This document shows positions 19,366 through 28,058 of a stretch of 64,000 nt of DNA, piece after piece (the first letter of the stretch is position 1; every line of letters starts with the position of its first letter). The notes beneath the pieces are model-generated. The model did not search any database. It saw nothing but the letters and a program-made list of their open reading frames with translations, and was not told where the DNA came from. The translations under genes were made by a program, and so were the position numbers. Source of the stretch: Verrucomicrobiota bacterium JB022 (GTDB lineage Bacteria > Verrucomicrobiota > Verrucomicrobiia > Opitutales > Oceanipulchritudinaceae); NCBI GenBank assembly GCA_030673845.1, contig JAUTCQ010000017.1, forward strand, positions 248,001-312,000. Reading direction: 5' to 3'.

Positions 19366-20076
19366 CTAAAAGGCCATCGGCTGGCCGTCTGGGCCGACGT
19401 AGAGGGCTTGCGGCGCGGGCCCGGTCAACAGCTTGATGATGTTGGAGGCGGCGTCTTCGGGGGTGATGGGAGCCTTTTGCCCGCCCATGTCGCTGCTGAA
19501 CCAGCCCGGGTGCATCGCGAAGACGCGCACGCCCGTGTCCTTGAGGTGCTCGTGGAGGATCATGGTGGCGCGGTTCAGGGCCGCCTTGCTCATGCAATAG
19601 CCGTATTCGGAGCTGCGCCAGTTATCCGCGCACGAGCCGGCTTCGCTGCTGATGTTGACGACCCGCGGCTCGCGACCCTTGCGCACCAGGGAGAGGGCGT
19701 ATTTCAGCACCCGCAGGGGGCCGACGGCGTTGATGTCGAATGCCTCCAGGTAGCGGCTGAAGTCGGCATCCTCCAGCGGCACGCGCTCCGGGTCGGGGTG
19801 GATGGCGGCGTTGTTCACAATCAGTTCCAGCCCGTCGACCCGCTCGGCCACCTGCGCCACCGCTCGCTTGACCGAGTCCTCGTCGCGCACATCCGCCTCG
19901 TAGAGGAAGAGGTGGTCCGGAAACTGCGCCTGCTGGTCCTTCAACGAATCGCTGGCACTGCGGTTGAGCGCGTGCACTTCATAGCCCTGCGTGAGGAGCT
20001 GGTGCACGATGGCGAGGCCAAGGCCACGGTTGCCCCCGGTAACGAGGGCACGGAAGACGGGTTCGGAGCGGGTCAT
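19366..20076 (-). CDS. Short-chain dehydrogenase/reductase
   Basis: 236 residues from the ATG at 20076 (MTRSEPVFRALVTGG); an upstream ATG at 20133 adds 19 residues with no homology feel. Classical SDR motifs: VTGGNRGLGLAIV for NAD(P) binding, NNAAIHPDPE in the NNAG position, and the catalytic YGYCMSKAAL. Resembles the C-factor/CsgA-like branch by its VDGLELIVNNAAIH and GWFSSDMGGQKAPITPEDAA segments. Substrate unknown. It precedes the ars genes on the same strand but a probable operator separates them. Confidence 0.85.
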   Translation of the reverse strand: MTRSEPVFRALVTGGNRGLGLAIVHQLLTQGYEVHALNRSASDSLKDQQAQFPDHLFLYEADVRDEDSVKRAVAQVAERVDGLELIVNNAAIHPDPERVPLEDADFSRYLEAFDINAVGPLRVLKYALSLVRKGREPRVVNISSEAGSCADNWRSSEYGYCMSKAALNRATMILHEHLKDTGVRVFAMHPGWFSSDMGGQKAPITPEDAASNIIKLLTGPAPQALYVGPDGQPMAF

Positions 20077-20150
20077 GCCGCTTAGATACGGGCGGTCGGC
20101 TGAGAGGTCAAAGCGTGAGGCATCTTCCGGCATAAAAATCTATCCGGCCA

Positions 20151-20175
20151 ATCTGCGTTTCATCTGCGGCTAAAT
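20151..20175 (+). repeat. ATCTGCGTTTCATCTGCG repeat, left copy
   Basis: ATCTGCGTTTCATCTGCG (20151-20168) followed by GCTAAA recurs exactly at 21458-21475 on the other side of the aminotransferase gene. Similar CTGCGT repeats are widespread between genes in Verrucomicrobia and Planctomycetes. Confidence 0.6.
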
Positions 20176-20244
20176 AGCTCTTCCGCTCCTCCCGGGTTGA
20201 TGGACAAACTTGTCTTTTCGGCGGGGTCGTTGCAGTTTCTCCCC

Positions 20245-21405
20245 ATGTCGTTTGATTTCGAGACGTGTAGCGACCGGACTGGCACCGGGAGCCTGAAGTG
20301 GGACAAGTATCGCGGGCGCGATGTGCTGCCGTTCTGGGTGGCCGATATGGATTTCGTGTCGCCGCCGCCGGTGCTGGAAGCCCTTCGGGCCCGCGTCGAC
20401 CATGGTATCTTTGGCTACACCTTGCCCAACGACGAGGTGGTGGAAGCCGTGCTCAGCTACCTGCAGCGCGTGCATGGCGTGAAGGCCGAGAAGGAGTGGC
20501 TGGTGTGGATGCCGGGCCTGGTGCCTGCGCTCAACGTCTCGGCGGCCGCCTTTGCCGAGCAGGGCGACGAGATCCTGACTTGCACGCCCGTTTACCCGCC
20601 CTTCCTCAGTGCCCCCGTCTGGCGCGACCGCACGCTCAAGACGGTCGACCTGAAGCTGGAGGATGGCCGCTATACCTTCGATTGGGAAAAGCTGGAGGCC
20701 GCCGTCACCCCGCAGACCAAGATCTTCATCCTCTGCAACCCGCACAACCCGGTGGGCCGCGTCTACACGCAAGAGGAGCTGGAGCGCCTGGCCGACTTCT
20801 GCGAGCGGCATAAGCTCGTGCTGCTGTCCGACGAGATTCACTGCGACCTGATCCTCGAGCCCGGCGCGAAGCACCTCCCGATGCTCAACGTCAGCGAGTC
20901 GATCGCCAGCCGCACGGTGGCGATGTATGCGCCCAGCAAGACTTACAACCTGCCGGGCCTCGCCTGCGCCTTCCTCGTCATCCCCGATACCAAGGTACGG
21001 GCGGCTTACCGCCTCTGCGCGCGCGGCCTCATCACCGAAGTCAATTCGTTTGGCTACACCGGCTGCGCCGCCGCCTACAACCACGGCGAGCCTTGGCGAC
21101 AGGAGCTGATTGGCGTGCTGCGCGCCAACCGCGACCGTCTTTATGCCTTTGTGCGCGAGCACTTGCCCCAGGTGGTGATGCAACCAATGGAGGCCACCTA
21201 CCTCGCCTGGCTCGACGTGCGCGCGCTGGGTCTCGACAACCCCGTCGCCCACTTCGAGCAGCACGGCATCGGCCTCAGCAACGGCGGCGACTTCCACGCG
21301 CCGGGCTTCCTGCGCTTCAACTTCGGCTGCCCGCCCGCCATGATGGAAAAGGGCCTCGAACGCCTCAAGGCCGCCTACGACGCCGCGGTGGCGCAGGCGG
21401 TGTAA
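20245..21405 (+). CDS. patB: PatB/MalY-type PLP-dependent C-S beta-lyase (aminotransferase class I/II fold)
   Basis: 386 residues from ATG 20245. The MalY/PatB group begins with FETCSDRTGTGSLKWDKYRGRDVLPFWVADMDF, as here; homologues cleave cystathionine or cysteine conjugates to pyruvate, ammonia and a thiol. Further motifs: YTLPNDEVVEAV, ILCNPHNPVGRVYT, LLSDEIHCDL with the PLP-contacting Asp, and APSKTYNLPGL with the Schiff-base lysine. Flanked by two copies of a CTGCGT-type repeat. Cytoplasmic; the metabolic role (methionine synthesis or detoxification) is not resolvable. Confidence 0.9.
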   Translation: MSFDFETCSDRTGTGSLKWDKYRGRDVLPFWVADMDFVSPPPVLEALRARVDHGIFGYTLPNDEVVEAVLSYLQRVHGVKAEKEWLVWMPGLVPALNVSAAAFAEQGDEILTCTPVYPPFLSAPVWRDRTLKTVDLKLEDGRYTFDWEKLEAAVTPQTKIFILCNPHNPVGRVYTQEELERLADFCERHKLVLLSDEIHCDLILEPGAKHLPMLNVSESIASRTVAMYAPSKTYNLPGLACAFLVIPDTKVRAAYRLCARGLITEVNSFGYTGCAAAYNHGEPWRQELIGVLRANRDRLYAFVREHLPQVVMQPMEATYLAWLDVRALGLDNPVAHFEQHGIGLSNGGDFHAPGFLRFNFGCPPAMMEKGLERLKAAYDAAVAQAV

Positions 21406-21414
21406 GATAGATTC

Positions 21415-21488
21415 AGCCGCAGATCGACGCAGATTTTCTCAGATGATGATTTGTTTTATCTGCGTTTCATCTGCGTGAAACTGCGGCT
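21415..21488. repeat. CTGCGT-type inverted repeat between convergent genes
   Basis: AGCCGCAG (21415-21422) and ACGCAGAT (21427-21434) are mirrored by two ATCTGCGT copies (21458-21465, 21469-21476) and CTGCGGCT (21481-21488). The fold may serve as a bidirectional terminator for the convergent genes on both sides. Confidence 0.6.
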
Positions 21489-21500
21489 AAAAGCCATTTC

Positions 21501-22820
21501 TCAATGGCAGGCGTGGGCTTCTTCCTTCGCGCTTGCCTTGGCCTTGGGCAACAGGCGTTGCAGCCAGGGCCAGACGAGCAGGGCGATGAGGCCGGCGCCG
21601 AGCACGTGTTGCCACCAGGCCGCCTGCATCTCCATCGGGTGCACATGGCCGATCACGTTCCAGTGTCCGAGGTCGACCAGCAGGGCCGCAATCCAGGCGG
21701 TAACGGTCAGCGAGGCGATGTAAAGTACGGTGGAGCGGGCCCCGATGATCTTTCGTAGCGCCACCATGGTTGCCACGCTGGTCGCCGGGCCTACCACGAG
21801 GAAGATCAGCGCCGCACCAGGCGAGAGACCTGCCGCCAGCAGGGCCACTGCGATGGGGATCGAGCCGATGGCACAGACGTAGAGCGGCAGGCCGATGACG
21901 GTAGCGGCAACGTATTCGATCCAGCCGCTGCCGATGTAGTCCTGCAGCGCGCCGCTTGGCAAAAGCTGGGTCAGCACGCCTGCGAGCACGAAGCCCAGCA
22001 GGAGCGAGCGCGAGAGGTCGCGCGGCAGCGTCTCGAATCCGAAACGCAGGCCCTCCGCCAGCTTCGACGGTGCGTGATGAGCGTGCTCCGCGCCATGGGA
22101 GCTGCAGCAAGAGCTTTCTGCGGCCTTGTGGCTGGAGCAGCACGATGCCTCCTCGACAGGCGCTTCGTGGCTGCAGCAGGAGGTGACGGCAGGTTGAGTC
22201 TTGGAGCTGCAGCAGCTCGACTCGGGTTGGGCGATGGCCTCCACGGGCTGGCTGGCGCAGCAGGTGTGCGCCTCCTTGGCCTTGCTGGAAGAACAGCAGC
22301 TATGCGCTTCCTCCGGCTCGTCTTCGCAGGCGCAGGCGGCTTCTTCGCCCTTGCAGCCGCAACCGCAACCGCAACCAGCGTCGATGTCCTTGGGTGCCAC
22401 GTCGTCGGCCTGGCCAAAGCGGTCGACCATCACCCCGGTGACGACGCCGCTGACCGCTGCCACGCCGATGCGCACCAGGGCGAAGGGCCAACTGATCATG
22501 CCGGCAGTGGCGAGGATGCTGTCGACCCCGGTGTGCGGGGTGGAGGCGGTAAAGGCCGCCGTCGCCCCTGCGCTGCCGCCCTGCCGCCGAATGCCTGCCG
22601 CGACGGGGATCACGCCGCAGGAGCAGAGGGGGAGGGGGACGCCGAGCAGGGTGGCCTTGACGGTCTGCCAAAAGCCGCGCTTGCCCAGGTGCTCGCGCAC
22701 CCAGCTCTCCTTCACAACCGCGTGGAGCAGGGCCGCAATGCCAAAGCCCAGCCAGAGGTAAGGGGCCATCTCGGCCACAAGAGCCCAGACGCCGCGCAAA
22801 AGTTCACTCACCCAGTTCAT
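21501..22820 (-). CDS. SO_0444-type permease (Cu/Zn or metalloid efflux) with cysteine-rich loop
   Basis: 439 residues: four N-terminal helices with the family motif LLGVPLPLCSCGVIPVAAGIRRQGGSAGATAAFTASTPHTG, a ~120-residue soluble loop, then further helices repeating VIGLPLYVCAIGSIPIA. The loop begins CGCGCGC and then carries six Cys-Cys motifs (SCCSS, TCCAS, SCCSS, SCCSH, SCCSS, SCCSS) plus histidines, evidently a metal-binding region. Expected to move a soft metal or metalloid out of the cytoplasm. The adjacent MerR gene and the promoter at 22828-22859 support metal-induced expression. Confidence 0.9.
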   Translation of the reverse strand: MNWVSELLRGVWALVAEMAPYLWLGFGIAALLHAVVKESWVREHLGKRGFWQTVKATLLGVPLPLCSCGVIPVAAGIRRQGGSAGATAAFTASTPHTGVDSILATAGMISWPFALVRIGVAAVSGVVTGVMVDRFGQADDVAPKDIDAGCGCGCGCKGEEAACACEDEPEEAHSCCSSSKAKEAHTCCASQPVEAIAQPESSCCSSKTQPAVTSCCSHEAPVEEASCCSSHKAAESSCCSSHGAEHAHHAPSKLAEGLRFGFETLPRDLSRSLLLGFVLAGVLTQLLPSGALQDYIGSGWIEYVAATVIGLPLYVCAIGSIPIAVALLAAGLSPGAALIFLVVGPATSVATMVALRKIIGARSTVLYIASLTVTAWIAALLVDLGHWNVIGHVHPMEMQAAWWQHVLGAGLIALLVWPWLQRLLPKAKASAKEEAHACH

Positions 22821-22827
22821 GAGGGCC

Positions 22828-22859
22828 AGCTTACACCCTCTACCTTACTACAGGGTCAA
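22828..22859 (-). promoter_or_regulatory. MerR-type long-spacer promoter for the metal permease
   Basis: Reading the minus strand: -35 TTGACC (22859-22854), a 20-bp spacer, -10 TAAGCT (22833-22828). The spacer contains the inverted repeat ACCCT-G-TA-N6-TA-G-AGGGT, and the length equals that of the E. coli zntA promoter, which MerR-family proteins activate by DNA distortion. It overlaps the merR stop codon. Transcription would start at or next to the permease ATG (22820), giving a leaderless mRNA. Confidence 0.75.
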
Positions 22860-23280
22860 GCGTGCAGTGGAGCTTTTTTGTATTTCCACTCAAGGTGCGG
22901 GCGATAGGGCATTCGCTGGCCGAGCCTTCGCCCGGGCAGGCTTCGAGCAGGCGCTGCAGGGCCGTGCGCAGCCTCTGGAGGTCGTCGATCTTCTCTTCGA
23001 TGTGGTGCAGCTTTTCCGTCACGAGGTGGTGGTAGTCTCCCGCATCGCTCTCGTCGTCCTGACGCAGCTCCAGCAGCTCGGCGATCTCTTTCAGCGAAAA
23101 GCCCAGGGCCTTGGAGCGCTGGATAAAGGCCACGCGGTCGACCGCCTCGGGCGCATAGGCGCGGTAGCCGTTGCTGAGGCGGATCGGCTCGGGCAGCAGG
23201 CTCTCGCGCTCGTAAAAGCGGAGCGTCTCCACCGTCACGCCGGTCTCCTTCGCCAGTTGGCCGATGGTCATGCGTTGCAT
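22840..23280 (-). CDS. MerR family metal-responsive regulator
   Basis: 146 residues from ATG 23280 (MQRMTIGQLAKETGVTVETLRFYERESLLPEPIRLSNGYRAY), a textbook MerR DNA-binding domain, then a dimerisation helix (HLVTEKLHHIEEKIDDLQRLRTALQRLLEAC). The metal loop ACPGEGSASECPIARTL resembles the ZntR/CadR type (C-x8-C-x-I). The earlier ATG/GTG codons up to 23328 give an atypical N-terminus. It controls the permease just downstream (19-bp gap) through the promoter overlapping its stop codon. Confidence 0.92.
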   Translation of the reverse strand: MQRMTIGQLAKETGVTVETLRFYERESLLPEPIRLSNGYRAYAPEAVDRVAFIQRSKALGFSLKEIAELLELRQDDESDAGDYHHLVTEKLHHIEEKIDDLQRLRTALQRLLEACPGEGSASECPIARTLSGNTKKLHCTLDPVVR

Positions 23281-23333
23281 GGTGGCAAGGTAAGCCGCCG
23301 AACCGGCCATCGCAAGCCGCGTGTACACGGTGA

Positions 23334-23361
23334 GGGGGAGACCGTTGGAACGATCTCCCCC
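23334..23361. terminator. Perfect 28-bp hairpin between the TPR gene and merR
   Basis: GGGGGAGA-C-CGTT-GG-AACG-A-TCTCCCCC forms an almost complete stem (23334-23341 with 23354-23361, plus inner CGTT/AACG). A TTTT run follows on the plus strand. It probably ends transcription of the TonB operon, whose last gene stops at 23419. Confidence 0.55.
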
Positions 23362-23418
23362 TTTTGCGCTCAGGTTTATAAGGGTAAGAGAGGGCGGTGT
23401 GGAACCGTGTTGAAAGCC

Positions 23419-24786
23419 CTATTGGCTGTCGGCCGCTCTCTCCACCTGGGCCAGGTAATCGGCCACGTATCCCAGCGGCTTGATGTCCTGTGCCTGGCGC
23501 AAATAGCGGGAGGCGGCGCCGAACTCCTTCTGGCCCACCTTGATGCGGGCGAGGGAGAGCAGGGCCGGGTGGCGGAATTCTTCCAGCTTGGCGGCTTGTT
23601 CCGCATAGTAGGTGGCCTTTACGGCATCGCCCGCCTGTTGGTAGTAGTCGATGAGCGAGAGGAGTGCGCGCCCGTTCATGGGGTCGCGCGAGACTACGTT
23701 TTCGAGCAATTCGGCGGCCTTCTCGTTCTGGTTGTTACCCAGCGCGACCTTGGCTTCGAGGTTGAGCACTTCCAGCTCTTCAGCTTCGGTCATCTTGCTA
23801 CCGGCCGGCGAGGCGCGGAACTTCGAGATGATCTCGGCCACTTCGTCGAAGCGCTCGTGCGAGGCGAGGTTGTAGCCCACGCGCAAGACGCGGTCGGTCT
23901 TGACTTCGCCGGAGGTGAGCGCGTCGCCGTAGGCCTCGGTGCCTTGCTGGATCAGGCCCTGGTTGATGTAGATGTCGCCCAGGAGCATGAGGGTGGCCGG
24001 CTTGGCTTTGCCCAGCTGGCGCACGATCTCTAGGTTGGCGGCGGCGAGCTCTGGCTTTTGCAGGTCGAGGAATTCGTTGGCCTGCAGCATCCACCATTCG
24101 GCGTTCTCGGGCTCCTTCTCGATGAACTCGTAGAGCATGGCGATGGTCTCTTCATGCTCGTTGAGGGCTTCGAGACACTTCATCTTGCCCAGCTTCCAGT
24201 CTTTGCTGGAGGGCTGGAGCATGATGGCCATGCGGTAGGAGTCGAGCGCGGTGGTGTACTCGCCCTGGTTCATGTAGCAGTAGCCCAGCAGGCCGTAGAG
24301 CGAGCCGTCGCCCGGCTTCAGCTCCATCGCCTTTTGGAGGTGCTTGAGCGCTTCGGACCAGTTGTTCTGGCTCACGTAGCTGCGGCCGATGTTGACGTAG
24401 GCGCGGTAAAAGTTCGGGAACTTCTTGATCGCCTGCTGATAGGCCGGGATGGCCTTCGCCATGTCCTGCTCCTGGTAATACAGGTTGCCCAGGATGAAGT
24501 CGAAGGCGGCGCTGGACTCTGGCTTGATGCCGCGTTGCAGGGCCGCGATGGCCCCGCGGGCGTTGTTGGACTGGATGAGCGGCGTGATCTCTTCGAAGAG
24601 AGTCTTCTCGTCGAGGCTGATCTCGGGGTTCACTGAGGTGTCGACCCCGTAGCTGCCGAGGAAGCGTTCCCGGAATTCCGGGTTGGACCAGCTGTTCTCG
24701 GAGAGGGGGAAGAGTTGCCCATGCACGCTGCCCACGGATACGAGGGCGAGCGCCAGGGTGCTGAACGTGCGAAAGTGCTTGAACAT
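23419..24786 (-). CDS. Exported TPR protein of the TonB2-like operon
   Basis: 455 residues with a signal peptide (FSTLALALVSVGSVHGQ). From about residue 60 it is a run of tetratricopeptide repeats (for example AFDFILGNLYYQEQDMAKAIPAYQQAIKKFPNFYRAYVNIGRSYVSQNNWSEALKHLQKAMELKP, seen here in part). A periplasmic TPR protein closes the Vibrio/Alteromonas TonB2 clusters, where it supports TonB2 function. It starts 12 bp after tonB. Confidence 0.88.
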   Translation of the reverse strand: MFKHFRTFSTLALALVSVGSVHGQLFPLSENSWSNPEFRERFLGSYGVDTSVNPEISLDEKTLFEEITPLIQSNNARGAIAALQRGIKPESSAAFDFILGNLYYQEQDMAKAIPAYQQAIKKFPNFYRAYVNIGRSYVSQNNWSEALKHLQKAMELKPGDGSLYGLLGYCYMNQGEYTTALDSYRMAIMLQPSSKDWKLGKMKCLEALNEHEETIAMLYEFIEKEPENAEWWMLQANEFLDLQKPELAAANLEIVRQLGKAKPATLMLLGDIYINQGLIQQGTEAYGDALTSGEVKTDRVLRVGYNLASHERFDEVAEIISKFRASPAGSKMTEAEELEVLNLEAKVALGNNQNEKAAELLENVVSRDPMNGRALLSLIDYYQQAGDAVKATYYAEQAAKLEEFRHPALLSLARIKVGQKEFGAASRYLRQAQDIKPLGYVADYLAQVERAADSQ

Positions 24787-24798
24787 GTGTCTGTTGAA

Positions 24799-25542
24799 TT
24801 ACCAGTTGATGACAATCGGGATGCCGTAGCGGGCGCTCACGGCGCGGCCGTCTTTCATGGGCTTGGTGAAGCGCATGCGGCTCACGTAGTTGATGATCGA
24901 TTCCTCGACGCCGGACGGGCTCACCTCGTGGAACTTGGTGAAGTTGACCGAGCCGTCGGGGTTGATCACGATCTCAACGATCGCCTTGATCGGGATGCGC
25001 TGCTGGCGGATCCGAGGCGGAGCGTCAAACTGCTCGTTGGTCAGCGCGCGCGGCTTTTCGTCGAGCTCGCTGATGTCGAAGAGCTGGATGTCCTGGATCG
25101 TGTCGGCGCTGCTCACCTGGTTAACCTCCCCGAGGCCGAAGTCTCCGGCCAAGGCACCACCCACACCGGGGTTGATCGCCATGGAGAGCTGGCTGAGGGA
25201 GAGGTTCATGGGGGGCGGCTGCATCTGCGGCGGCGGCTCTTCCACCACCTCGTTGACCGGGGGCGGAGGCTCCGGCGGGGGTGGGGGAGGGGGCGGCAGC
25301 GACACGTTGAACTCGCGGACGGTTACCTGCTCCGGCGGGCCACCGGTGATCGATTGCACGAGGGGCACCAGGACGAGCATGGCGGCCACCCCGAAGATCG
25401 CGAAGACCACGCCCCCGGGGGTTGATTTGGACACCTTGGGCGCCTGGTAGCCGCGCCACGAAAACGAAGAGTTTGGCATGTTGTGCGGTGGTCGGCCCGC
25501 CCGCGGAGAGGCCTTGGGGGCCGGTGCGGTCGTGGTACCCAT
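24799..25542 (-). CDS. tonB: Energy transducer TonB
   Basis: 247 residues: cytoplasmic N-terminus, one membrane helix (GVVFAIFGVAAMLVLVPLVQSI, about 45-66), a proline-rich periplasmic spacer (PPPPPPPPEPPPP and further PPP runs), and a TonB C-terminal domain (PRIRQQRIPIKAIVEIVINPDGSV...INYVSRMRFTKPMKDGRAVSARYGIPIVI). It couples the proton-motive force harvested by ExbB/ExbD to outer-membrane receptors such as those at 29018. Three bases separate it from exbD. Confidence 0.94.
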   Translation of the reverse strand: MGTTTAPAPKASPRAGRPPHNMPNSSFSWRGYQAPKVSKSTPGGVVFAIFGVAAMLVLVPLVQSITGGPPEQVTVREFNVSLPPPPPPPPEPPPPVNEVVEEPPPQMQPPPMNLSLSQLSMAINPGVGGALAGDFGLGEVNQVSSADTIQDIQLFDISELDEKPRALTNEQFDAPPRIRQQRIPIKAIVEIVINPDGSVNFTKFHEVSPSGVEESIINYVSRMRFTKPMKDGRAVSARYGIPIVINW

Positions 25543-25545
25543 GGC

Positions 25546-25953
25546 TTAGATCTCGTCGGTTGAGATGCTGATGTCTTCCGCCCCGGCGAGCTTGAGCTCG
25601 TCGAGCACACGGACGGTGAGGTCGGTGGGCACGGCCTTGTCGACCTGCATGATCACGGGCATCTTCTCGTTGGTGAGCAGGTTCTTGACGACGGAGCGGA
25701 CGCCGGTGAGGCCGACTTCCTTGCCGCCGTAGACGACTTGCCCCTTGTCGGTAATTGCGATCAGGATGCTGTTCTTCTGCAGGTCGCTGGCGGAGGCCGC
25801 CTGCGGTTTGTCGACCTCGACGCCCGTCTCTTCGACGAACACGGTGGTGACGATAAAGAAGATCAGGAGGATGAACACCATGTCGATGAGGGGCGACATG
25901 TTGATCTCGTCGCTTTCGGATTCACCCTCGGTAATGGAACGACGGTATTTCAT
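25546..25953 (-). CDS. exbD: Biopolymer transport protein ExbD
   Basis: 135 residues, single N-terminal membrane helix with the proton-carrying aspartate in INMSPLIDMVFILLIFFIVTTVF, then a periplasmic domain (ILIAITDKGQVVYGGKEV...MPVIMQVDKAVPTDLTVRVLDELKLAGAEDISI). Partner of the adjacent ExbB; the gene starts 9 bp after exbB. Confidence 0.95.
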   Translation of the reverse strand: MKYRRSITEGESESDEINMSPLIDMVFILLIFFIVTTVFVEETGVEVDKPQAASASDLQKNSILIAITDKGQVVYGGKEVGLTGVRSVVKNLLTNEKMPVIMQVDKAVPTDLTVRVLDELKLAGAEDISISTDEI

Positions 25954-25962
25954 GGGAATGTG

Positions 25963-26598
25963 CTAAGCTGCGGGTTGAGACTTTTCCCTGTTGCGGCGCT
26001 CGAACTTGATGGCCGTCAGGATTTCCAGCTGCGTGAAGAAGTGGTCGAGCTCGGCAAGCTGCTTCTTGATGTAGCTGACGAGGACGTAGCCGGGGATGGC
26101 GAAGACCAGACCGGTCTGCGTGGTGATAAGGGCCTCGGAGATGCCGCCCGCCACCATGTCGATCGTGTTGCCGGCCCCGGAGGACACGGAGAGACCGAGG
26201 AAGGTGGAGAGCATGCCCATCACCGTGCCGAGCAAGCCCGTGAGGGGCGCGGCGTTGATGAGCATGGTGGCGAATACGAGGCGGCGCTGGATGGGCGGGA
26301 TGGAGGCCTGGCGGATTTCCGCGACGCGCAGACGCACGTCGGCGGCGCTCTGGCAGCCCTCCTGGCTGTAGCGAATCACTTCGCCCACCTTGCCCTTGGC
26401 CTCGTCTGGACGGTCGACCCAGTGGCCGTATTCGTTCGGGTCGAGCTTGAAGTAGCTGTTGGCCAGCAGGTGGAGGAACAGCTCGCCCAGCACCAGGTAG
26501 ATCATCAGGCCGAGGATCGCGAGGGGGATCATCAGGGAGCCCCCTGCCATCCAGATCTCGATCACCTGGTCGACTAGTTCTTGGAATGAGAACGACAT
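25963..26598 (-). CDS. exbB: Biopolymer transport protein ExbB (MotA/TolQ/ExbB channel)
   Basis: 211 residues with three membrane segments: LMIPLAILGLMIYLVLGELFLHLL at the N-terminus and the two channel helices in the family block AAPLTGLLGTVMGMLSTFLGLS ... GISEALITTQTGLVFAIPGYVLVSYI. Forms the proton channel with ExbD. Lies between the larger ExbB-like gene (22-bp gap) and exbD. Confidence 0.95.
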   Translation of the reverse strand: MSFSFQELVDQVIEIWMAGGSLMIPLAILGLMIYLVLGELFLHLLANSYFKLDPNEYGHWVDRPDEAKGKVGEVIRYSQEGCQSAADVRLRVAEIRQASIPPIQRRLVFATMLINAAPLTGLLGTVMGMLSTFLGLSVSSGAGNTIDMVAGGISEALITTQTGLVFAIPGYVLVSYIKKQLAELDHFFTQLEILTAIKFERRNREKSQPAA

Positions 26599-26620
26599 GG
26601 CGTGCCGGGTGGTGGAGGGC

Positions 26621-28045
26621 TTAGGCTACGGTAGCCTTCTTGTCGGTGCGCAGCGCCTTCACCCCGTTGCCGAAGCTGATCGCCATGTTCTCCATCGTGC
26701 TGAGGTAGCCCTTGGCGTAGCGGGAGAGCAGTGCGTAGAAGAGCACGGCCGGGATGGCCACGATCAAGCCGAATTCGGTGGTGATGAGCGCTTCGGAGAT
26801 ACCGCCGGAGAGGCTCTTCGCGTCGCCCGTGCCGAAGATCTTGATCATGTTGAAGGTGTTGATCATCCCCGTAACGGTGCCCAGAAGGCCCAGCAGGGGG
26901 GAGACGGCCGCCGTGACGGAGATGAAGGGCAGCAGGCGCATGACCTTGGGCTGCGTCTCCACGATGGTCTCGTAGAGCATCTCTTCGAGCAGCTCCGGAT
27001 CGCGATGGTAGTTCTTCACGCCGGTTTGCAGCAGCTTGCCGGGAGGCCCTTGCACGCTGTTGGCGATGCGGTTGGCTTCCTCCGTCTTGCCATCGTGCAG
27101 GGCGGCGAGGATTTCGTAGGTAAGGGTAGGCTTTGGCTTGGGCAGCGAGAAGAGCTCGAAGCTCTTGAAGAGCGCCACGATCAGCGAGAGCACCGCAAAG
27201 CCGATGATCGGCCATACCCACACGCCGCCCTTCTTTACGTGGTCGAGCAGCGATTCCTTGGTCGAAGCCACGGCGGCAGCGTTGCCGAGGGTGGCGTCGG
27301 TCGGCAGCAGGCCCGCGCCGCTGGAGGCGACGGAAGCGATCTGGCCGTCGAACGCGCCCTTGCCGACGGCGAGCACCGTGGGCTGGTCGGACTGGCCGCG
27401 AGCGGCCTCACCGGCGATGGCGCCATCGCTGCTGGCAAAGAACGTCAGCGGGCCGTAGAGCACGAACGTGCCGTCGACCAGCGTGCCATTAGGGGCGACG
27501 GCTTGGCCTTGGATGCGGGTGCCGCCAAGCAGCTTTTCCACGCGGTCGATGCCGGCGCCGACGGTGTCGAGCTGGGCGCCGATCTTGTCGACCGAGGTAA
27601 AGGACGGGTTTTCCATCGCGGCGAGCGAGGCGTCGAAGAGCGGCTGGTAGCCGGGGACTTCGGCGGCGTCGGCGCGCGTTTCGAGCGAGCGGGAATACTC
27701 GGCCGTGAGGTTGGCCAGGTAGTCCATCTCTTCGCGGCGGGTCTGGACGTTTTGCTCCAGGCTGGCCACATCGGTGCGGCTATTGTCGCGCAGGCGCTGG
27801 ACGCGGTCGGCCTCGCGGCGGATGGTCTTCAATTCGTCGAGCAGCGCCTGGCGTTCGCGGGCCAGAGGCAGCTTTTCGTCCTTGATCTGCGTTTGCAGCT
27901 CGGCGAGTTGGCCGAGGGAGGACTCGAGTTTGGTTTCGGCCTTCTCGTGGGCTTGCTGCCACGCCGAGGACTGCCCGAAGGCAGTCCCCGAGAGGCAGAC
28001 CAAACCAAGGACCAAACCAGAAATGGTGTTACGGGACATCTTCAT
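26621..28045 (-). CDS. TtpC-like large ExbB homologue with periplasmic coiled coil
   Basis: 474 residues from the ATG at 28045; a longer frame to 28237 runs through the upstream gene and is not credible. Signal peptide (ISGLVLGLVCLSGTAFGQ), then a coiled coil (WQQAHEKAETKLESSLGQLAELQTQIKDEKLPLARERQALLDELK, in part), a beta-rich region, and a C-terminal MotA/TolQ/ExbB domain (AAVSPLLGLLGTVTGMINTFNMI...GISEALITTEFGLIVAIP). This layout equals TtpC of Vibrio TonB2 systems, a fourth inner-membrane component needed for TonB2-driven uptake. Confidence 0.9.
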   Translation of the reverse strand: MKMSRNTISGLVLGLVCLSGTAFGQSSAWQQAHEKAETKLESSLGQLAELQTQIKDEKLPLARERQALLDELKTIRREADRVQRLRDNSRTDVASLEQNVQTRREEMDYLANLTAEYSRSLETRADAAEVPGYQPLFDASLAAMENPSFTSVDKIGAQLDTVGAGIDRVEKLLGGTRIQGQAVAPNGTLVDGTFVLYGPLTFFASSDGAIAGEAARGQSDQPTVLAVGKGAFDGQIASVASSGAGLLPTDATLGNAAAVASTKESLLDHVKKGGVWVWPIIGFAVLSLIVALFKSFELFSLPKPKPTLTYEILAALHDGKTEEANRIANSVQGPPGKLLQTGVKNYHRDPELLEEMLYETIVETQPKVMRLLPFISVTAAVSPLLGLLGTVTGMINTFNMIKIFGTGDAKSLSGGISEALITTEFGLIVAIPAVLFYALLSRYAKGYLSTMENMAISFGNGVKALRTDKKATVA

Positions 28046-28058
28046 GGGAGACGGGCGA

